This document shows, piece by piece, positions 44,471 to 55,859 of a DNA stretch of 64,000 nt; the stretch's first letter is position 1, and each line of letters opens with the position of its first letter. Origin of the DNA: Haliotis asinina (taxonomy: Eukaryota > Mollusca > Gastropoda > Lepetellida > Haliotidae); contig NC_090287.1 of the NCBI RefSeq assembly GCF_037392515.1, positions 12,885,001 through 12,949,000 on the forward strand. The letters run 5' to 3'. The position numbers and the translations under genes were made by a program. The notes under the pieces were generated by a model. It worked only from the letters and a program-made list of their open reading frames with translations. It had not been told where the DNA came from and searched no databases.

Positions 44471-45331
44471 TGCAAGTCTGCCTCTCTGTGTGTTTAGTCT
44501 AATACGCCATCTATACAGGTGGATAAAAGTACCGCAACACCCAAATTTTATGACAGGACCTATATTTAAACATAGTTTATATGTCATGTGCGTCTTCACA
44601 AGTTATTTGGTCGTCAAAGTGCCAGGAAGACTTCCCATTAACACAAAAGCCAACAATAAAGAATCTGAATGTTTGATTTAGTATAGGTCCTGTTATAAAA
44701 CTGAAATTAAGATAAGATAATAATAAATATTAAACGTATGGTCATCCCTAACGGGCAACATGATGCATAATCCTAATTTATACACACAATTCACAAATAT
44801 GTCCTCCAGTTTCAGAAAAAGAAGACAGTCATTATCCTGTGTAACCTCTGCCCACCTGGATGACAGTATGAACCCTCGTGCACATGAAGCTGAATCCGAT
44901 GTTGGGGCAAATTGGTCCATTTCTGTTGCAATGTTTGCTCAAATTCATCAACATTCGGGACTGGGGGATCTCTGTGACGAACCCGAATGTCCAAACGTGC
45001 TCAGTGGGTTCAAATCAGGGCTTTGGGTTGACTTTGGAAAGGTTTTAATGGCTTCTTGATGCAGACAATCACTGGCTGGCGGAATGGCGTTGTCATCCAT
45101 AAGAACTGGCTCTGTTAAAATGGGGTGTTTATCAAAATGAGGCACTAGATGCCTCCTCAAGATTTCCTCTTGGTATGATTGCCCACAGTTACAAACTGAT
45201 GTTAGCCGTCAGACGACACTCAGTCCAATACCATCAATGACTTTCCTCCCAATGGAACTTCTTCCAGGATGTTTCTTGGAGCATATGCCATGATCCCCTG
45301 TAGTCACACACGGGTCTTTCCCTCAGTAACA

Positions 45332-45583
45332 GACCCGTGAAGATCTAAGGTAAAGTACGTCTTCAGCAACACATGCTTGCCACAAAAGGTCTATAGTTGT
45401 CGTAGGAGGCGACTAACGGGGTCGGGTGGTAAGGCTCGCTGACTTGGTTGACATATGTCATCGATTCCCAGTTGCGCAGATCGATGCTCATTCTGTTGAT
45501 CACTGGACTGTCTGGTACAGACAGCCGACATATAGCTGGAATATTGCTAAGAGCGGCGTAAAACTAAACTCACTCACCCACTC
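45332..45583 (+). mobile_element. SINE family A nested in the Tc1-like element
   Basis: GACCCGTGAAGATCTAAGGT to AAACTAAACTCACTCACCCA. A 20-bp internal stretch before the 3' domain is missing. Confidence 0.88.
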
Positions 45584-45634
45584 CGTCAGAAATTCACAGC
45601 AAAAACTCTCGTCTAAAACATGGATCTTCCTTCA

Positions 45635-45697
45635 TCAGTTAGGTCCTACTGATGCTAATCACGGCAGTTAGGTTCTACTGATGCTAATCACGGCCCC
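45635..45697. repeat. 28-bp tandem duplication
   Basis: AGTTAGGTCCTACTGATGCT plus AATCACGGC occurs twice in a row with one change. Confidence 0.85.
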
Positions 45698-46212
45698 ACC
45701 GTAATCTTGCATCCATGTGGCCACGTGCCAACAAGGGCGTTGGCCAGGTCCCCTGGACCTGCTGCTTTCAGTCGATTTCTAACGGTTTTATGATGTGGAC
45801 GTCATTACCGTTTTAACATTGGACTTGGTGAAAAGGGAAATCGTTGAACAAGTCTAAGGCTCCGTCTTGTCCAGCTGACGTCTTTGCGTGGTCTGCCTGA
45901 ACGACAATAATAGGACAATAAATGGTTTAGTTCAGTTTTCTGACAAGAGTGAATCAGTACTATTTAACACTGTATTTTCACGACAAGAGGAGTGTTTCAC
46001 ATGCTCACGTGTCTATCTGTAGCATGTGCAGCATGATTTGTTGCCTTTGAGACACGTAACAGGTGATTGCTTCCATTACTTTGATAATGTTGGCATATGG
46101 TAATTTTGAAGATATTGAGAGAAAAAGAATTAGGCACTGCGATATTTTTCCACGTGTACATTAGAAGCATGCTCCGCGCATGTGTGCGTTAGTGCATGCG
46201 TAGTTAGAATCT

Positions 46213-46452
46213 GGTTGTCAGTAACACATGCTTGTGGTAAGAGGCGACTATCGCGGATTGGGTGATCAGGTTTGCTCTCTTGGTTTGCTCTCTTGGTTGG
46301 TGGACATACATCTTCGTATCTGAATTATGTAAACTGATGTTCATGCTGTCAGTCACTGGATTGTCTGGTCGAGACTCGATTATTTACGGATCGCCACCAT
46401 ATAACTGGAACAGAGCTGAGAATTGGGTAAAACTAAACTTATTCACTCACCC
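46213..46452 (+). mobile_element. SINE family A, diverged, with small internal duplication
   Basis: Recognisable from AACACATGCTTGTGGTAAGA to GGGTAAAACTAAACTTATTC. TTTGCTCTCTTGG occurs twice in tandem inside it. Confidence 0.8.
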
Positions 46453-46647
46453 GATACCGCTCTGGTAAACACCTTGAAATATTTTAATATAATTGATATT
46501 TGGGTATCATATCTTAAATTGTTACTTGTTGGTTTCACGCCAAATACTTACAGGTTTCTGGTAAACTGGTAGTTTCGAAATCAACCCTTTGTTATAAGAC
46601 CTCTTTATTGACAAACAATACAGGAATGTCCATCCGGACATAAGGGC

Positions 46648-46653
46648 TTTATT
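46648..46653 (-). terminator. Polyadenylation signal of Kunitz gene B
   Basis: AATAAA on the minus strand starts about 12 nt after the stop codon (46665). The same arrangement occurs at gene C. Confidence 0.7.
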
Positions 46654-46664
46654 CTAGTTTGAGA

Positions 46665-49600
46665 TCACAAGCATGTGTCCTCACACTCCTTGATGGTCTG
46701 GAAGTTGTTATCGTTGCCACCACAGCCACCGTACAAGAACTGATTACATGTTCCTGTGTCAGGGTCGTGAAAATACCGAGGGATCGCCGCTCTGCAATGC
46801 CCGACTTCTCGTTTAAGGTTGCAAACTGAATGAAAAAGAAACGATATATTAATGCATTTTAAGGCACACCATAGTTGAAGGCACACTCACATGGTTTTCA
46901 TTTCATAAGGTGTTTGTCATGAGGACACAAGGCCTTATGGGGGATAGCAGCGTTTTGTCAACAAAAAATGACATATCGCCCGGTCCCCGCAAAATGTGAA
47001 TCCTACCCTTCAAAGAAACTCACCCATCAGTGTACTGAGTTCAAATCTAACTCGTTTCCATGGAAACGAATGCTATGGCCGAACAGAGCGCGTGCGTTTG
47101 CTCGGTGATTGCGCCATGCACTCACGGTATGGTTACTGAGCACAGTCCTCGAACCGACAGCTACGATCGCTTTGTTGAATATAACACGATGCGGATGAGA
47201 ACATTAACTGACATATCACACATATGTGTAGTACAGTGAACTACGTTTATACCGAAGACTCTTATAACAAATTGGGGAGTATAATGATCTACTGTGAAAA
47301 GAACTTACGAATAATGACGACCTGTCATTTAAAGCCGTGAATCTGAATAGCGACGCAGTCCGTTTTACCATCAAGGGGCCGCGGGTATGTAAAGCGGTAA
47401 ACTACCATGAAGCATGTCAGTCTGCTGGAACGGGTTCTATTTGCTATCTTGCCTTTGACGATTTCCAAGCACAACCCATTACAACAGTCGATTTTTTGTG
47501 TGTTTAACGATAATAAAAATACTAAAAGGTTAATTTCTTTCCCAGCCTAGGTTCTGTGTGAGTGAATATTATATGGATAATACGTGTGTGCTGTCCTTTA
47601 GGGGAATGAAATAACATTATGTAAATTCAAAACGGGGTACTAATAAATACAACAAACAAAACTTCGTAATTTGATTGCTCAATGGTAGTTTATCTGCTGT
47701 TTACTGTGTGTAAGGCCCTTGAATCTACTACTCGTCATCTATCACTGATATCAATGTCATCAGTATCGACGCCAAGTTCGATGATAAGTTCTTCGACTTC
47801 ATCCCCTTGGGCAATTTCTCGATGCCAATAACGATCCTCAATTTCCATGACATGTCCGCATCAGTCTGACCATTCCTTCTGACCAGTAGATGGCAGTCGT
47901 TCTTCGCAAGCTCTCTGTACTGAAGCCATATTGGAATCTAAATTCTGGGACCCTATTCCATTTTTCAAAATCGCCCAAATTAATTCTGTCCCATTGAAAT
48001 CGGCGTGAGAAGAAGGTAATCGGAGACCATTTTGCCCATGGCTTTCCAGAATTTCATCGACATGACATACGGTGCCGCTAGGACGTGATTTCACAAGTAC
48101 AAGCAATTCAGCTGTCAACATTGAATGTGTAAAAGCTATATCATGTCTTTGTAGCCACGATTTGATTTCATCTTTCTGACTGGCAATTGTTGGAGAACTG
48201 TTTATTGGTTTGCTATTTTAAGGGGCGTTGTCCATTATAACTACTGAGTTTGGGAGCAGATTAGGAATAAGTTTTTTCATTGCTATTTAGGGAAATTGTT
48301 GAAATTCATTTCGTCGTGGTAATCACCGCTCTTTCGTTTGGCTTTAAATATCAAAGAAGCATTAGGAATGAACCCCTCACATGTACTAGCATGGACTATA
48401 ATTAATCGTGGACCTGTCCACGATGGTACTCGAATACCGCCAACTGCTCCCTCCTCATCAGTTTGCCAATATTTTTGATGCCGTGTGATGGGCGTGTACT
48501 CATGTTTCGTCGATGTACACGATTGGTCGGTTTTCTTTACGGTACTAGCGAATCACTGTGAGATATCTCAAACGTCATGCATGAATGTCTTCGCTCCATT
48601 AGGACCTGCCTGTCTGAACGAGTTTACCGCCATTTGAAACCATGTTTTCGTAAACATTTCCTTATCGTTTCGTTTCGTCGCCATTTTTATAATGCTTCTC
48701 AGTGTTGGCATTTTCTTGGTTACTATGCAGCAGTGAATGTACTGGCGAAATGGCGCAATCATCAAAATCATCAGTTTTAATTATCCCTTCGGTACGAGTA
48801 CGCACTTTCCCTGGGCTTGTGAATTTACTGGTACCCATTGCGGGAACGCATTTACCATCGTCATTTACTTTGCCCAAGGTACCGACAGATATACCTGTAT
48901 CATCGCTGTTAATTCTCGACAAGGACAGCACGATATAAAAACGGTCTTGCGATGGCTAGCAACTGAAGGTAGATCACCATACTAGGGATCATGGGGACGT
49001 ATAGTACTTACGCTACTTGCATGAACCCTAGCTGGTTTTATATCATCAATTCAGCCGCTGACGATTGTAAGTCGAATCACAGGAATACTATGTTTGAAAA
49101 CATCTGTTTAAATTGTTAAATTGTATTCTGAATGTTTCAGGCCTTAGTTCAACGGAAACCATTGTTGCCCATATGTGACGTAGCACATAAACCCCCACTC
49201 ATGTTCAATCGGGACTTAAGACCAGTCGGGGTTTAAGGGCCGCACATACGTACAATCTGCGGAGAATAATAATTTTACCCTACTTCAAGCCCTTTCGAAG
49301 GCACAGCTACTGGAAATCTCAGTTGCCAGTTCAAGTTACCAGTTATAAAAATACACGCACAACGCAGATATATCAACATTTATCAATCGAGTCTATTATA
49401 AATTAAATGACAGTTAACATGTTTTAAAAGATCTCAAATCGTGTTTACTCTGTATTGTTTTTTCCTTGTGATGGAAAAATCAGCAATCGAGCAGGAGGTA
49501 AAGGGACTGTCATATTGTATCATTATATTTCAAGTAATAATATCGACAAGAATAGTCATAACTAGTAAATAGTCATTCACTCACCCCCAGTATGAAATGG

Positions 49601-49687
49601 TACCTGGTGACTTTGCCCAAACAGGAGCATCACTGAAGCTAAACAGAGAACGACTTTCACTGCACGCATGCTCTTCATGCTGTTCAT
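46665..49687 (-). CDS. Secreted single-domain Kunitz/BPTI protease inhibitor (gene B)
   Basis: Two exons: 49687-49585 (signal peptide, ending ACTGGGG before GTGAGT, phase 1) and 46825-46665 (Kunitz domain plus TGA). Product 87 residues. The signal region reads MNSMKSMRAVKVVLCLASVM then LLFGQSHQ. Three in-frame ATGs at 49687, 49678 and 49669 lie in a short CATGCTCTT-type repeat; the first is taken here, but the third gives the most typical signal peptide length. Cysteines: VCNL, GHCRA, GTCNQ, YGGCGG, KECE, DTCL. P1 is Arg. The 2.8-kb intron carries a broken DDE_3-type transposon. Upstream and downstream flanks are paralogous to those of gene C, so the two arose by duplication of a block. Confidence 0.88.
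47770..48940 (-). pseudogene. DDE_3-type transposase remnant in the gene B intron
   Basis: Minus-strand pieces in order: TSPGKVRTR with DDFDDCAI (N-terminal region, about 48931-48780), RPIVYIDET (first catalytic Asp, about 48530), SVVIMDNAP (second Asp, about 48235), then LRLPSSHADFNGTELIWAIL (Glu, about 47980) and SNMASVQRACEE. This order and wording match a widespread animal family of IS630/Tc1-related DDE_3 proteins often annotated as uncharacterised. Several stops and frame changes separate the pieces. Terminal inverted repeats were not identified. Confidence 0.78.
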
Positions 49688-49742
49688 GCTCTTCACGCTC
49701 TTCAAAAACAGAACAGACTGTTTGCTCTGTCACTGACACAAG

Positions 49743-49751
49743 ACTATATAC
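49743..49751 (-). promoter_or_regulatory. TATA-like box of Kunitz gene B
   Basis: Minus strand GGTATATAGTC, 55-60 bp upstream of the first ATG (49687). Confidence 0.55.
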
Positions 49752-49904
49752 CTCTACGCCCGCACGTGATTAGCCGAGTGCTTTGATATTTTATTAAAAT
49801 TCCATCCCCCAAATATCGAACAAATTTAAATTAAAAATGGATTTTCCTCTGTACAATCGAATATAATTATCCGTTAAAGTGAAACGTTTTATAAAACTGT
49901 TACG

Positions 49905-50285
49905 CAATATTGACACCATTGTCCGATGCAATTTTCCAGTCACTGGCATTACAAGCTTACCTCTTCATGAACACCTGGTGTCATCCATGTTCGAGAGCGA
50001 CACAAAAACATGCCAATGCTTGGTCAGAATCGCTTAGAGGGACGTGCACTTTCACCACTGGTTTCCCTTTATATTTCGATCACATGTACGCGGCGCCGTG
50101 AGCTAGCAATGTGCCTGGATATGAGCGCCATATAAGAGGACTATCACTATTACTATACGTGAGGGAATTAAACCGAGAATAAATACCCCGCTGTTGTGTT
50201 GAACTAGACACTGAAACAACTGCCTCTACTTCAAATGTCATCATCACAATGTCAAGCAATAACCACGCTATGCCAGCTGTTGAGA
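49905..50285. repeat. Upstream flank shared by Kunitz genes B and C
   Basis: Blocks TTGTCCGATGCAATTTTCCA, GGCATTACAAGCTTACC, TTGGTCAGAATCGCTTA, CAACTGCCTCTACTTCAAAT and CACAATGTCAAGCA recur in the same order at 61205-61560, upstream of gene C. This marks a segmental duplication. Confidence 0.88.
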
Positions 50286-50449
50286 CTTACGTAAATAACA
50301 GTCATAACTGAGTATTTTATTTCAATTATTAACTGGTATAGTGATGAGATCAGTTGCTCGTGAAAAGGTTAGCGTATCGTGCAACACAAGAGTAAGTCAA
50401 AATAAAGAATTGTACCGGAAATCCTATTGCCACGGATGTATCAGATTTG

Positions 50450-50652
50450 GAGTGAGTAAGTGAGTTTTGTTTTACACCGCACTCGGCAATATTTCATCCA
50501 TATTGCGGCGGTCTGTAAATAATCCAGTCTAGACCAGACAATCCAGTGATCAACAGCATGAACTTCGACCTGTGCAACTCGGAATCGATGACATGTGTCA
50601 ACTACGTCAGCGAGTCTGACCACCTGCTCCCGTTAGTCGCCTTTTATGGCAC
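50450..50652 (-). mobile_element. SINE family A, lacking its 5' end
   Basis: Inverted: AGTGAGTTTTGTTTTACACC to CTCCCGTTAGTCGCCTTTTA; the GACCCGTG end is missing. Confidence 0.87.
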
Positions 50653-51278
50653 ATCTATTCGAAAAGTTTCACCGCGCGTCTACCATAAAATTCTCCAACG
50701 CTTCACTGGGGCTTTGAAAGTTGTAACCCTGATCAAACAACCTCTGCACAAGAGTGGTATGAAGTTCTTTCAAATCCTAATAACAAGAGCACGCTCGACT
50801 GGAAAGATAGATGATCCTCATATCAACCCAGACTACATGCAGTGAAAAAGATACAATTATTCCCTAGCAATTATAAAGTTGAAATAGTTTTTGACTCAGC
50901 CAGAAAGTGATGCTTGATAAACCTACTGAAATCTATACACACCCGTCGCTGCAGCTGCGGCATCAAAGACGTAAATCGTTCCCACAGTAGAAGCTATAGG
51001 TTTAGTCTGAACAAGTGCTCCTTATGTATACAGGGAAATGAATGCTTCACAATATCATACAATTTTAAAGTAGTTAACTCAGTTACATTGTTTCGACTTA
51101 AGCGTGTATAAACAATGTTATAGAAACAGCTTCGTTGACAGTCCCAGCATCAACTCGTGGTCACAGAAATAGGGACACAAGGACCTTCTTGAATGTATGT
51201 CAACATTTACGAAGAGGCAGACAGATGTAGATAGGCTGAATGATGACACAACTCCTGTATTACACGGAGTGTAAGTCC

Positions 51279-51312
51279 GTGAGCGTGTGTGTGTGTGTGT
51301 TTGTGTGTGTAT
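51279..51312. repeat. (GT)n microsatellite
   Basis: GTGTGTGTGTGTGTGTTTGT and on to GTATAC; about 15 dinucleotide units with one interruption. Confidence 0.9.
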
Positions 51313-51444
51313 ACACATTCACTGAATCTTGAGCATTCCAGCTAAGTATAGAACCTCGTTTACCAACAGCCAAAACACTCCAAAGGGAGGCAACTCTAAA
51401 GCGCTACCTGAAAGGCGTGCCGCTAGAACACTATTTCCGATGAT

Positions 51445-52137
51445 ACGAAATGTGACCCAATAATAACTATCACTCATAACTCTAAACACTGTGACCCAAT
51501 AATAACTATCACTCAAAACTCTAAACACTGTGACCCAATAATAACTATCACTCATAACTCTAAACACTGTGACCCAATAATAACTATCACTCAAAACTCT
51601 AAACACTGTGACCCAATAATAACTATCACTCATAACTCTAAACACTGTGACCCAATAATAACTATCACTCAAAACTCTAAACACTGTGACCCAATAATAA
51701 CTATCACTCAAAACTCTAAACACCGTGACCCAATAATAACTATCACTCAAAACTCTAAACACTGTGACCCAATAATAACTATCACTCAAAACTCTAAACA
51801 CCGTGACCCAATAATAACTATCACTCAAAACTCTAAACACTGTGACCCAATAATAACTATCACTCAAAACTCTAAACACTGTGACCCAATAATAACTATC
51901 ACTCAAAACTCTAAACACTGTGACCCAATAATAACTATCACTCAAAACTCTATACATTGTGACCCGGTAATAACTATCACTCAAAACTCTAAACACTGTG
52001 ACCCAATAATAACTATCACTCAAAACTCTAAACACTGTGACCCAATAATAACTATCACTCAAAACTCTAAACACCGTGACCCAATAATAACTATCACTCA
52101 AAACTCTAAACACTGTGACCCAATAATAACTATCACT
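51445..52137. repeat. 39-bp minisatellite, about 18 copies
   Basis: Unit of 39 bp with GTGACCCAATAATAACTATC and ACTCAAAACTCTAAACACT. Copies are nearly identical. CATAACTCT and CAAAACTCT variants alternate in the first six copies, and CACCGTG variants are also 78 bp apart, which shows a 78-bp higher-order unit. On the minus strand it stays open as a 264-codon frame (52113-51319) of 13-residue repeats FRVLSDSYYWVTV; that frame is probably not a gene. Confidence 0.97.
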
Positions 52138-52139
52138 TA

Positions 52140-53130
52140 ATCAATAACAACAGAAATTACAGAAAATATACACTCGTCTGTCAACACAGCTATGCCTACA
52201 CCAACCTCAACAATAGTGGTTTTACTGATTCCCTGTTTCACATCTCACACCATGTGTATGGTATTTGGTTTTAGCATGATATGTCAAATGACTATAAACG
52301 TGAACAAAGTGTGTAATGCAGATGACTAACAAATCTGCTTCATGATACACTTTGTATTCTCAAACTGCAGAACTATTAATCTCTTCTGGAACGTAAGAAC
52401 TCGTTCAATAAAAAGCAGATCAGGAAAAGATGGATCCTTAAAATAATTAATACAAATTTGTGTATTTATTCAATTTTCAAACTGCATATAATTTTCCCGA
52501 TGCATTGAACCATAAAATACATTCTTGCCCAAATAGAAAGATGATAAGTTTTCCTTCTCAAAGAACAGCACGTCATAAATTTAAGCAAATGTGATTGTCA
52601 CCCAGGGATACAATTATATAATGTTTCACCGTCTCGAGCGTATTTTCATCACTATGTATACATGAGGGTTGGACCTCAGTTTTAGTGATATTGTGGTAAG
52701 CATTTAATCCTAAGTATCTAGTATTTATGACTCTGATATTCAAAAATGAATACATGTTTCGGTGATCAGTCCATGCACTCCACAACTGTCGCATACTTTA
52801 GGTGAAGGACTATACTAATATGCAGTGGAAGTCGCTTTGTTGGACTTTGAATACCGATATACTTTCTTCGGGATTTTGCAAGCTCACTCTGCTGATTCAT
52901 TTCCTTGCAGTCCCACACAGTGTGTCACATATAATATATATCATTATAGAGTATCCAGCTTTAATATTCCATACATAATATAACATCTTGTAACAATATT
53001 GAATTATTGATATCAGATACAAGTGGTTTAACAGCTGCCATGAAGTAAATCTAACAACGTACCGATCATATTCGTTTACCTTAAGTAGACTCGAAAAAAT
53101 CTATAAGTACTCTTGCAAATACTGAGAGAT
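52140..53130. other. Intergenic stretch without recognised features
   Basis: AT-rich, no exon, RNA gene or repeat recognised on either strand. Confidence 0.4.
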
Positions 53131-53132
53131 GG

Positions 53133-54560
53133 TCAAGTAGTCTGAATGCATTTGAGATGAATCCAGTATTGCCAGCAATTTGAACCAAGGTCCTGTGAAG
53201 CTGGCATAATTTTCACATAGAGGATCCGTGACACAGCCTTTTTCACGCTTAGACTCATTATTTTGGGAATGGTTGCATTCAGATCATAGCAAAGAAGTGG
53301 TTTCAGAAGCCGCCAAGGAGAGGTACCTGGAGGTGTAGAGGATTGCATTTCAAAACACGACGCTTAAAATAAGCGGCATGTGTCTGATTCCTCAAACCAA
53401 AAGGGACCATATGCCATGTGACCAGTCGCCAATCACATAGTCTGCACAACTATTCACAGCACCATTAGCTGAATTATAGTTGGCTTAATTTGAGATTAAT
53501 AAGTTCACGAAGAAGAAACAGATAAGCATTTCTACATATTCACAGCTGGAACTGGGGTAGTTACAAAGTGATATGTGAATATTCGCAAAAACTTTGACTC
53601 AGTGCGAGTAAGTTTGGAAAGTTTGAAACATTTTCAGCCAGACATAAATAAATGGCTTTCATAGTCAAGTCTAGATAGTATGAATACTTAAGAAAACAAT
53701 AACATAGCTTATTAATCAGCACCCCACCTTGTATTGCATTTTGTTCATAGAATAATCTGCATGAAGGACTATGCCTTGTCTGTTAGTCTCTAGCCAGAAC
53801 ACCATGAATGTTCAAATGCAATTTTTATTTTGTGGTCACCAGGATTGAGCTCTCTATATCTGAAGGATATTATCATCATTCCAACAAATCTGGATTGCGA
53901 AACCTTCCATTCTTGTTTAAAACACAGGCAGTAATGATGTCTAAGCATTTCTGTTTCAATTCAATAACAAACTCACAAATTTCCAACAATCTCAAAAATG
54001 AATCAACAACTGGATATTGCGCTGCATTTACATTTAATGGTAGATCTGTACAACATGCATATAGGCATGTATATGATATTAAACAGCACGGGGCTAATGA
54101 CACTACCCTGTTGTGTTCCACTTTCAGTCATATGTCTACCAGAAAAGTCTTAACCAATGCGAAGTTGAATAGTCCTTTCAGAAAGATACGAGTGAGGGTC
54201 TCTGGTATTAACTCCCAGATGCTGTTGTTGGAGACAAATCCGTTTTATGCAGATCAGACTGAAAAGGTGTCTCAAACTGAAGGATATTGTCTTGATTGCA
54301 TAAAGCTCTTTTGTGCTTTAGGCTAGAGTCATGAGTACACGAACGCCCCTTCCTGAAGAAGCAACGCATTTTTGTCAGAAGCCTGTTTTGCTCAAGAAAC
54401 AAATTCAGTCAATTTCTGGCATAGCGTTACCTTATTTGGAAGTCAGTGAAAGCGGTCTGTATGACACAGACATAGCTGGGTCCATCCGCGTGTTTGGTAT
54501 TACGGTATGTTTGCAGCCTTTAGGAACGGTACCAACCTCCATCAGATACTTAAAGATTTC
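53133..54560 (-). mobile_element. LINE remnant with reverse transcriptase and possible RNase H region
   Basis: The minus strand near 54120-54060 reads GTQQGSVISPVLFNI, the conserved RT box of non-LTR elements. Just upstream come LSERTIQLRIG-like and LLTKMRCF segments (54400-54150). Further downstream PPGTSPWRLLKPLLCYDLNA (53340-53250) resembles the segment before the RNase H domain in I-type LINEs. Multiple frame changes separate these pieces. A 172-codon plus-strand frame at 53808-54326 is only its antisense shadow. Confidence 0.7.
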
Positions 54561-55364
54561 TGATAATTATTAAAGAAGGTTAGGGCAGATAGATAGTTAC
54601 CTGCAATGGATTCAAGAATTGTTTAAAATAACCTCTGATCTTTCACTTCTTTGATACTTTACAAACATTGCACAGCCTCCCCAACAGTTATTCGTGATGT
54701 TAGGACACTGGATAACAATTTATTTTTAAATTATTCTCTGGTCGAAGGAATTCCTCATACACACATATGATGTCTAGCACTTAATGAGTATTTGATATGT
54801 ATTGTTAAAGAATATCACCATGTGCTACCAGTGCAAAATGCCTTCTAATATTACTTTTTACCACGCAAACTGTTCCAAATATATTTTGTGACATCAAGCA
54901 GTAGATAAAGATTACCATGTGAGGCAGTTCGATCTCTTTGCTCTTTTGCAATGGTAGCATAGCAGAACCTAGGTATGGAGAGGGCTGAAAATACTATCGT
55001 TATTTGGCTGTAATGTAAAGTCATGTAAAGTTTTAACTCGCTTACTGATAATTCTGCTGAAATAACGTCATTATGTGATGCCTGGTAGTAGTTATTAGCC
55101 TTCCAGGTCGAATTGACAAAGGGCGGGTACATGGACACTTTCATTGCCTGTAATTGTGTGTTATTACGAAATCCTTGAACAAACTGCTGTCACCATGTGG
55201 AATGATACATAGGTAGCGACCTAGTAGAGACACTGGTTTATTTTAGACCGGTACACGCACGTGTGCGTCGGTGCGTATGTGCATACCCATTCGTGAGTGT
55301 CACTGATACATACAGTAATGTGTTGCTTATTCACATGAACATCCGGGTTAGCTTTGGTCGTCAG

Positions 55365-55567
55365 TAACACTTGCTTGCAGTAAGATGCAACTGATGGGAT
55401 CAGGCGGTCAGGCTCGCTGACTTGGTCGGGACATGTCATCATATCCAAATAGATTCATGTTTACATTGTTGATCACTTAATTGTCTGGTTCAAACTAGAT
55501 ATTCACAGACTGCAACCATATAGCTGGAATATTTCTGAGAGCGTAAAACTAAACCCATTCACCCACT
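55365..55567 (+). mobile_element. SINE family A, 5'-truncated and diverged
   Basis: GTCAGTAACACTTGCTTGCA to GAGCGTAAAACTAAACCCA with tail CATTCACCCACTT. It lies about 300 bp downstream of the gene C stop, in the position where gene B has the SINE at 46213-46452. Confidence 0.82.
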
Positions 55568-55842
55568 TCATACTTGCATACACCTCCTACATGTATTACA
55601 TGCATTTCGGAAGCTGGCATAACCACTGTGGCAGTGAAATTTATTAACTTATTACCACTGTCTCAATTGCTATAACTGATACGTTTGTATCTGGGTAACA
55701 TTTATTTGTTGGCTTCACATCCAATTCTTACGTACATATTTCTGGTTAATTGGTAGTCTGGAAATCGACCCTTTGTTATACGCCCACTCTCCTACCTCGT
55801 CCTTGATAAACAATACAGGAAAGCTCAATGGGATATCACGAC

Positions 55843-55848
55843 TTTATT
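55843..55848 (-). terminator. Polyadenylation signal of Kunitz gene C
   Basis: AATAAA on the minus strand, about 12 nt after the stop codon, as in gene B. Confidence 0.7.
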
Positions 55849-55859
55849 CAAGAATGAGG

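Larger units (their letters stand above)
44508..45800 (-). mobile_element. Tc1-like transposon, broken, with a nested SINE
   Basis: Minus-strand frames give VLMDDNAIPPASDC, IKTFPKSTQSPDLNPL and, in another frame, VRHRDPPVPNVDEFEQTLQQ and WTNLPQHRIQ, the C-terminal part of a Tc1 DD34E transposase. The left inverted end seems to be TACAGGTGGATAAAAGTACC at about 44515; the right end was not found. A SINE sits at 45332-45583. The limits are approximate. Confidence 0.82.

Noticed and set aside
48577-48985. Plus-strand frames of 67-82 codons
   Set aside because: Antisense to the DDE_3 transposase remnant.
51445-52137. Possible CRISPR-like array
   Set aside because: The units are contiguous 39-bp repeats with no unique spacers, and the setting is an animal genome.
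53808-54326. A 172-codon plus-strand frame taken as a possible gene
   Set aside because: The opposite strand carries LINE reverse transcriptase motifs, so this frame is its shadow.
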